From Burkholderiales bacterium (lineage in GTDB: Bacteria > Pseudomonadota > Gammaproteobacteria > Burkholderiales > Casimicrobiaceae), in contig JANXNO010000040.1 of NCBI GenBank assembly GCA_025354075.1, positions 1 to 10,364 of the forward strand: a DNA stretch of 10,364 nucleotides, in the 5' to 3' direction. Made by a program: the position numbers and the translations under genes. The notes beneath the pieces were generated by a model. The model had not been told where the DNA came from, searched no databases, and saw only the letters and a program-made list of their open reading frames with translations. Below, one piece after another: positions 7,617 through 10,364 of this stretch (its first letter is position 1; each line of letters begins with the position of its first letter).

Positions 7617-8423
7617 ATGCCCATTCTGCAAGACAAAACCATTCTCCTGACCGGCCTCTTGTCTAATCGCTCCATCGCGTTTGGCATTGGCAAAGCGCTC
7701 AAACGTGAGGGCGCGACGCTCGCCTTCACCTATGCGGGCGAGGCGATGAAATCGCGGGTCGAGAAGCTCGCGCCAGAGCTCGGCGGTGGGCTCATCATGA
7801 GCATGGACGTGACGCAGCAGGACGAGATTGATGGAGTGTTCGCGAAACTCGGACGCGAATGGGGCGGCATTGACGGCGTGGTGCATTCGATAGGCTACGC
7901 GCCGCGCGAATCCATCGCGGGTGACTTCCTGGACGGTCTGTCGCGATCCTCTTTCATGACGGCGATGGATATTTCCGCCTACAGTTTTGCCGCGCTGGGC
8001 AAGGCTGCGCGGCCGTTGATGAAAGGGCGTAATGCGTCGATGCTTACCCTGACGTATCTCGGGGCCGTGCGTGCGCTGCCGAACTACAACACGATGGGCA
8101 TCGCTAAGGCCGCGCTAGAGGCGAATGTGCGCTACATGGCTGCATCGCTTGGCCCGGAAGGCACCCGCGTCAACGGTATCAGCGCAGGTCCAATCAAGAC
8201 GCTGGCTGCCGCGGGCATCGCAGGCTTTTCGACGATGCTTAAAAATTTTGCGGCGGCCAACCCTCTGCGTCGCAACATCACGGCGGATGAAGTAGGTAAT
8301 GTCGCGGCGTTTTTGATGTCGGACTGGGCAAGCGCGATGACTGGCGAAATTCTTTATGTGGACAATGGTTTCTCGCAGATGGCAACGGGGCTGGATGACG
8401 GTGGCGTGAAACCTTCGGAATGA
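7617..8423 (+). CDS. fabI: Enoyl-[acyl-carrier-protein] reductase, NADH-type
   Basis: A 268-residue short-chain dehydrogenase fold enzyme that reduces the trans-2-enoyl-ACP double bond, the last step of each fatty acid elongation cycle, in the cytoplasm. The nucleotide-binding start TGLLSNRSIAFGIGKAL has the spaced glycine pattern of FabI. The active site is clear: TYLGAVRALPNYNTMGIAK gives Tyr147, Tyr157 and Lys164, matching the family's two tyrosines and catalytic lysine. ANVRYMAASLGPEGTRVNGISAGPIKTLAA follows, as in classical FabI, and the chain ends with GEILYVDNGFS. Residue 147 is preceded by Thr where E. coli has Ser. I chose the ATG at 7617 because MPILQDKTILLTG begins the family alignment; the longer frame from 7512 adds 35 unrelated residues. 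No Shine-Dalgarno sequence is seen. Its stop is 6 bp from the stop of the convergent hydrolase gene. Confidence 0.96.
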   Translation: MPILQDKTILLTGLLSNRSIAFGIGKALKREGATLAFTYAGEAMKSRVEKLAPELGGGLIMSMDVTQQDEIDGVFAKLGREWGGIDGVVHSIGYAPRESIAGDFLDGLSRSSFMTAMDISAYSFAALGKAARPLMKGRNASMLTLTYLGAVRALPNYNTMGIAKAALEANVRYMAASLGPEGTRVNGISAGPIKTLAAAGIAGFSTMLKNFAAANPLRRNITADEVGNVAAFLMSDWASAMTGEILYVDNGFSQMATGLDDGGVKPSE

Positions 8424-8429
8424 GCGTTG

Positions 8430-9005
8430 TTAGGTGCCGCCGGTACAGAACGATGCAACGACATCAACAAAATGCACAAACTCGCTGATTGCGTGATCAC
8501 TGCCTTCGATGATATGTTGTTGCGCACCCCTATAGTGGTCGCGCATGTGGTGCCAGTCGAGCACCTCATCGTCCGTCGCGGCGAGTAAAAAATAGCGTTT
8601 TGGCTGGGTAATAGCGGCCACTTTCAACGCCACCAGTTGATCGAGATACCCGGCCTTGAACTCAAACGGCGTCTCTCCGTTGTAGGCAAAGCTTTCGCCG
8701 ATGTGCGCACCCAGATCGACATCGGGATGCACGGCAGGGTTGAGCAGCGCTGCACGGCAGCCATACCGCTCCGCCAAAAACGTGGCGTAAAACCCGCCCA
8801 ATGACGAGCCGATCAACGCCCAATCCTTCGCCGCGTCGCCGCGATCTTCAATCAATTCGCACGTCAACTCCATCGCCAGCGCCGGACTTGCGGGCAACTG
8901 AGGGCAGACAAAGCGGTGCGCTGTAGCCGCGAAATGCGTCGCCATTTGCCGCGCTTTGGTCGATTGCGGGCTGGAGCGGAAGCCGTGCAGATACAGGATG
9001 TTCAT
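8430..9005 (-). CDS. YqiA/YcfP-type alpha/beta hydrolase (putative esterase)
   Basis: A 191-residue small hydrolase. It starts directly with the core strand NILYLHGFRSSPQSTKA, then has CPQLPASP (34-41), the nucleophile elbow GSSLGG (66-71, Ser68), LLNPAVHPD (87-95), a TDDEVLD acid segment (144-150, probably Asp146) and the catalytic His171 in GSDHAI. This is the order and size of the YqiA family; the E. coli member is a weak esterase on short acyl esters, and its physiological substrate is not known to me. The ATG at 9005 is used; a TTG codon just before it gives only one extra residue. There is no ribosome site, and the left arm of the palindrome (9019-9040) sits 14 bases upstream of the ATG, so its mRNA leader probably overlaps that element. 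It is divergent from ychF and convergent with fabI. Confidence 0.9.
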   Translation of the reverse strand: MNILYLHGFRSSPQSTKARQMATHFAATAHRFVCPQLPASPALAMELTCELIEDRGDAAKDWALIGSSLGGFYATFLAERYGCRAALLNPAVHPDVDLGAHIGESFAYNGETPFEFKAGYLDQLVALKVAAITQPKRYFLLAATDDEVLDWHHMRDHYRGAQQHIIEGSDHAISEFVHFVDVVASFCTGGT

Positions 9006-9018
9006 CAATATGCGTCCG

Positions 9019-9084
9019 GTAGGAGCGGCTCTGCCGCGACTTACGTTTAAGCGCCACGTTGGGTCGCAGCAGAGCCGCTCCTAC
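9019..9084. repeat. Near-perfect 22-bp inverted repeat (GTAGGAGCGGCTCTG family) upstream of ychF
   Basis: Arms 9019-9040 and 9063-9084 are reverse complements at 21 of 22 positions; the loop is 22 nt. The arm core GTAGGAGCGGCTCTG recurs as a single copy at 3834-3871. Short GC-rich repeats with a GTAGGAGCGGCT core are ones I recall from several proteobacterial genomes, but this was not searched. The element fills the centre of the spacer between the divergent hydrolase and ychF starts. Confidence 0.85.
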
Positions 9085-9087
9085 AAT
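9059..9087 (+). promoter_or_regulatory. Predicted sigma-70-type promoter for ychF, embedded in the palindrome
   Basis: TTGGGT (9059-9064) and TACAAT (9082-9087) are separated by exactly 17 bases, matching the -35 and -10 layout. The spacer is made almost wholly of the right arm of the inverted repeat, and the -10 begins inside the last three bases of the arm. A start near 9094 would give a leader of about 26 nt before the ychF ATG. The -35 matches only in TTG. Confidence 0.5.
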
Positions 9088-9119
9088 TAGGCAACGTTTT
9101 CAACACACAAGAATAAATC

Positions 9120-10220
9120 ATGGCAGTTCAATGCGGCATCGTCGGTCTTCCGAACGTCGGCAAATCCACGCTTTTCAACGCGCTTACCAAAGCAGGTATT
9201 GCTGCGGAAAACTATCCGTTCTGCACTATCGAGCCCAACGTCGGTATTGTTGAGGTGCCTGATAGCCGTCTTGCGGCACTCGCCGAAATCGTCAACCCGC
9301 AACGTATCGTTCCCGCATCGGTCGAGTTCGTCGACATCGCCGGATTGGTCAAGGGCGCGTCCAAAGGCGAGGGCCTCGGCAACCAGTTTCTCGCCAACAT
9401 CCGCGAATGCGACGCTACCGCCCACGTCGTGCGCTGCTTCGAAGATGACAACGTGATTCACGTCGCGGGGAAAATTTCACCCATTGACGATATCGAAGTC
9501 ATCAACACCGAACTCGCGCTCGCCGATCTCGCAAGCGTCGAGAAAGCCGTGCATCGCTTCACCAAGTTGTCACGCTCTACGGGCGGCGACAAAGAAGCAG
9601 CGAAGATGCTGCCGCTGCTTGAAAAATGCCAGAAGGTTTTGGATCAGGGCCTCGCTGTTCGTTCGCTGGCGCTGGATGAGGAAGAAAAGGCGTTGGTGAA
9701 ACAACTGTCTCTCATCACTTCAAAACCAACGATGTATGTGGCCAACGTCGCCGACGCCAACGATCTGGCACACAACGCGCACTATCAGGCAGTGCTCGCC
9801 TACGCCGCTAAAGAGCGCGCTCCGGTGGTGGCCGTATGCGCGAACATGGAGGCCGAAATCGGCGACATGGACGACGCTGACAAGATGGAATTTTTGAAGG
9901 ATCTCGGTTTAGAGGAGCCGGGCCTCAACCGCGTGATTCGCGCGGGATACAACTTGCTCGGCCTACAAACGTACTTCACGGCCGGCGTCAAAGAAGTCCG
10001 CGCCTGGACCATCCACAAAGGCGACACCGCCCCGCGCGCCGCCGCTGCAATTCACACCGATTTCGAAAAAGGCTTCATCCGCGCGCAGACCATCGCCTTT
10101 GCCGATTTCATCCAGTTCAAAGGCGAACACGGCGCGAAAGAACACGGCAAGATGCGCGCTGAGGGCAAGGAATACGTGGTGCATGATGGGGACGTTTTGA
10201 ATTTCTTGTTTAACGTGTAG
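9120..10220 (+). CDS. ychF: YchF (Obg-like ribosome-associated ATPase)
   Basis: A 366-residue P-loop protein of the Obg-like ATPase group, near the family length of about 363. Visible: the P-loop GLPNVGKST (9-17), a hydrophobic residue in place of the usual catalytic glutamine in [17 protein letters not shown] (Asp72 to Gly75 as G3), the NVAD segment (209-212) and NMEAE (242-246), the altered specificity motif associated with a preference for ATP over GTP. A helical coiled region lies at about 130-200, and the C-terminal TGS domain (about 282-366) ends in [17 protein letters not shown], then [16 protein letters not shown]. The protein binds ribosomes and is linked to stress response and translation control; its precise duty is debated. 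The peptidyl-tRNA hydrolase gene (pth), a frequent upstream neighbour, is absent here. The start has no clear Shine-Dalgarno sequence; the leader is A-rich (AAGAATAAATC). Confidence 0.97.
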   Translation: MAVQCGIVGLPNVGKSTLFNALTKAGIAAENYPFCTIEPNVGIVEVPDSRLAALAEIVNPQRIVPASVEFVDIAGLVKGASKGEGLGNQFLANIRECDATAHVVRCFEDDNVIHVAGKISPIDDIEVINTELALADLASVEKAVHRFTKLSRSTGGDKEAAKMLPLLEKCQKVLDQGLAVRSLALDEEEKALVKQLSLITSKPTMYVANVADANDLAHNAHYQAVLAYAAKERAPVVAVCANMEAEIGDMDDADKMEFLKDLGLEEPGLNRVIRAGYNLLGLQTYFTAGVKEVRAWTIHKGDTAPRAAAAIHTDFEKGFIRAQTIAFADFIQFKGEHGAKEHGKMRAEGKEYVVHDGDVLNFLFNV

Positions 10221-10221
10221 G

Positions 10222-10364
10222 CTATTCGCGAAGCGCGTTTGCGATCTGTGTCAGCACTGGCTCCCAACGCCTTGATTTAGCCTGCCGGAACAGTCGCATC
10301 GTGGGCGACCATGCGCATTTGTTACCCGTGATGCCGTAACGCCAGTCGCCTGCGTGGCGCAGCA
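10222..10364 (-). CDS. C-terminal end of a probable TPR/glycosyltransferase-type protein (runs off right edge)
   Basis: On the minus strand a frame stays open from the window edge to a TAG stop at 10222-10224, giving 46 residues. It contains DWRYGITGNKCAWSPTMRLF, then RQ and WEPVL. The combination of DWRxG, a Trp-Ser-Pro or Trp-Tyr-Pro then TMRLFRQ, and a trailing WxPVL and AL is what I recall at the C-terminus of bacterial tetratricopeptide proteins with a glycosyltransferase-like domain. Too little is visible to be sure. Its stop is one base from the ychF stop, so the two genes are tail to tail. Confidence 0.55.
   Translation of the reverse strand, partial: LRHAGDWRYGITGNKCAWSPTMRLFRQAKSRRWEPVLTQIANALRE

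Noticed and set aside
6446..7666. A 406-codon open frame on the plus strand antisense to hslU
   Set aside because: It lies fully opposite a strongly conserved gene, has no recognisable domain, is rich in His, Arg and Leu as expected of a reverse-strand shadow, and continues into the fabI leader.
10221..10245. CGCGAAGCGCG stem as a possible ychF terminator
   Set aside because: The stem is very short with no U-tract and lies inside the convergent reading frame.

Overview
The window reads as a piece of proteobacterial chromosome, most likely betaproteobacterial. The basis is the overall look of HslU, FabI and YchF plus a moderately high G+C; no rRNA or tRNA is present to confirm it. No phage, plasmid, insertion sequence, CRISPR array or defence gene is visible. 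Most of the window is housekeeping and metabolic genes, packed tightly. I did not find a clear new multi-gene system. The most unusual things are in the gaps between genes and in how the genes are arranged.

Layout: (1) 1-387, minus, is the 5' part of a gamma-glutamyltransferase-family gene that runs off the left edge. It diverges from (2) 452-2020, plus, an uncharacterised B12-binding/radical SAM protein of the DUF4080 type. (3) 2112-3695, plus, is an exported MuiA-family (DUF4140/DUF4139) protein. (4) 3696-3897 is a gap holding two unrelated palindromic repeat elements. (5) 7378 down to 3898, minus, is an apparent three-gene operon: hslU, then an MFS transporter, then an AEC-family transporter. 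Both junctions are stop/start overlaps (GTGA and ATGA). hslV, the usual partner immediately upstream of hslU, is not there. (6) 7617-8423, plus, is fabI, diverging from hslU. (7) 8430-9005, minus, is a YqiA-type alpha/beta hydrolase, tail to tail with fabI 6 bp apart. (8) 9006-9119 is a divergent spacer with a nearly perfect 22-bp stem-loop whose right arm forms the spacer of a good predicted ychF promoter. (9) 9120-10220, plus, is ychF. (10) 10222-10364, minus, is the C-terminal end of a probable TPR/glycosyltransferase-type protein, one base from the ychF stop.

The genes serve separate jobs: HslU (protein unfolding/proteolysis), FabI (the last step of fatty acid elongation) and YchF (ribosome-associated ATPase) are core functions. 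The two transporters are probably co-expressed with hslU, but their substrates cannot be told from sequence. Most start codons here lack a recognisable Shine-Dalgarno sequence.
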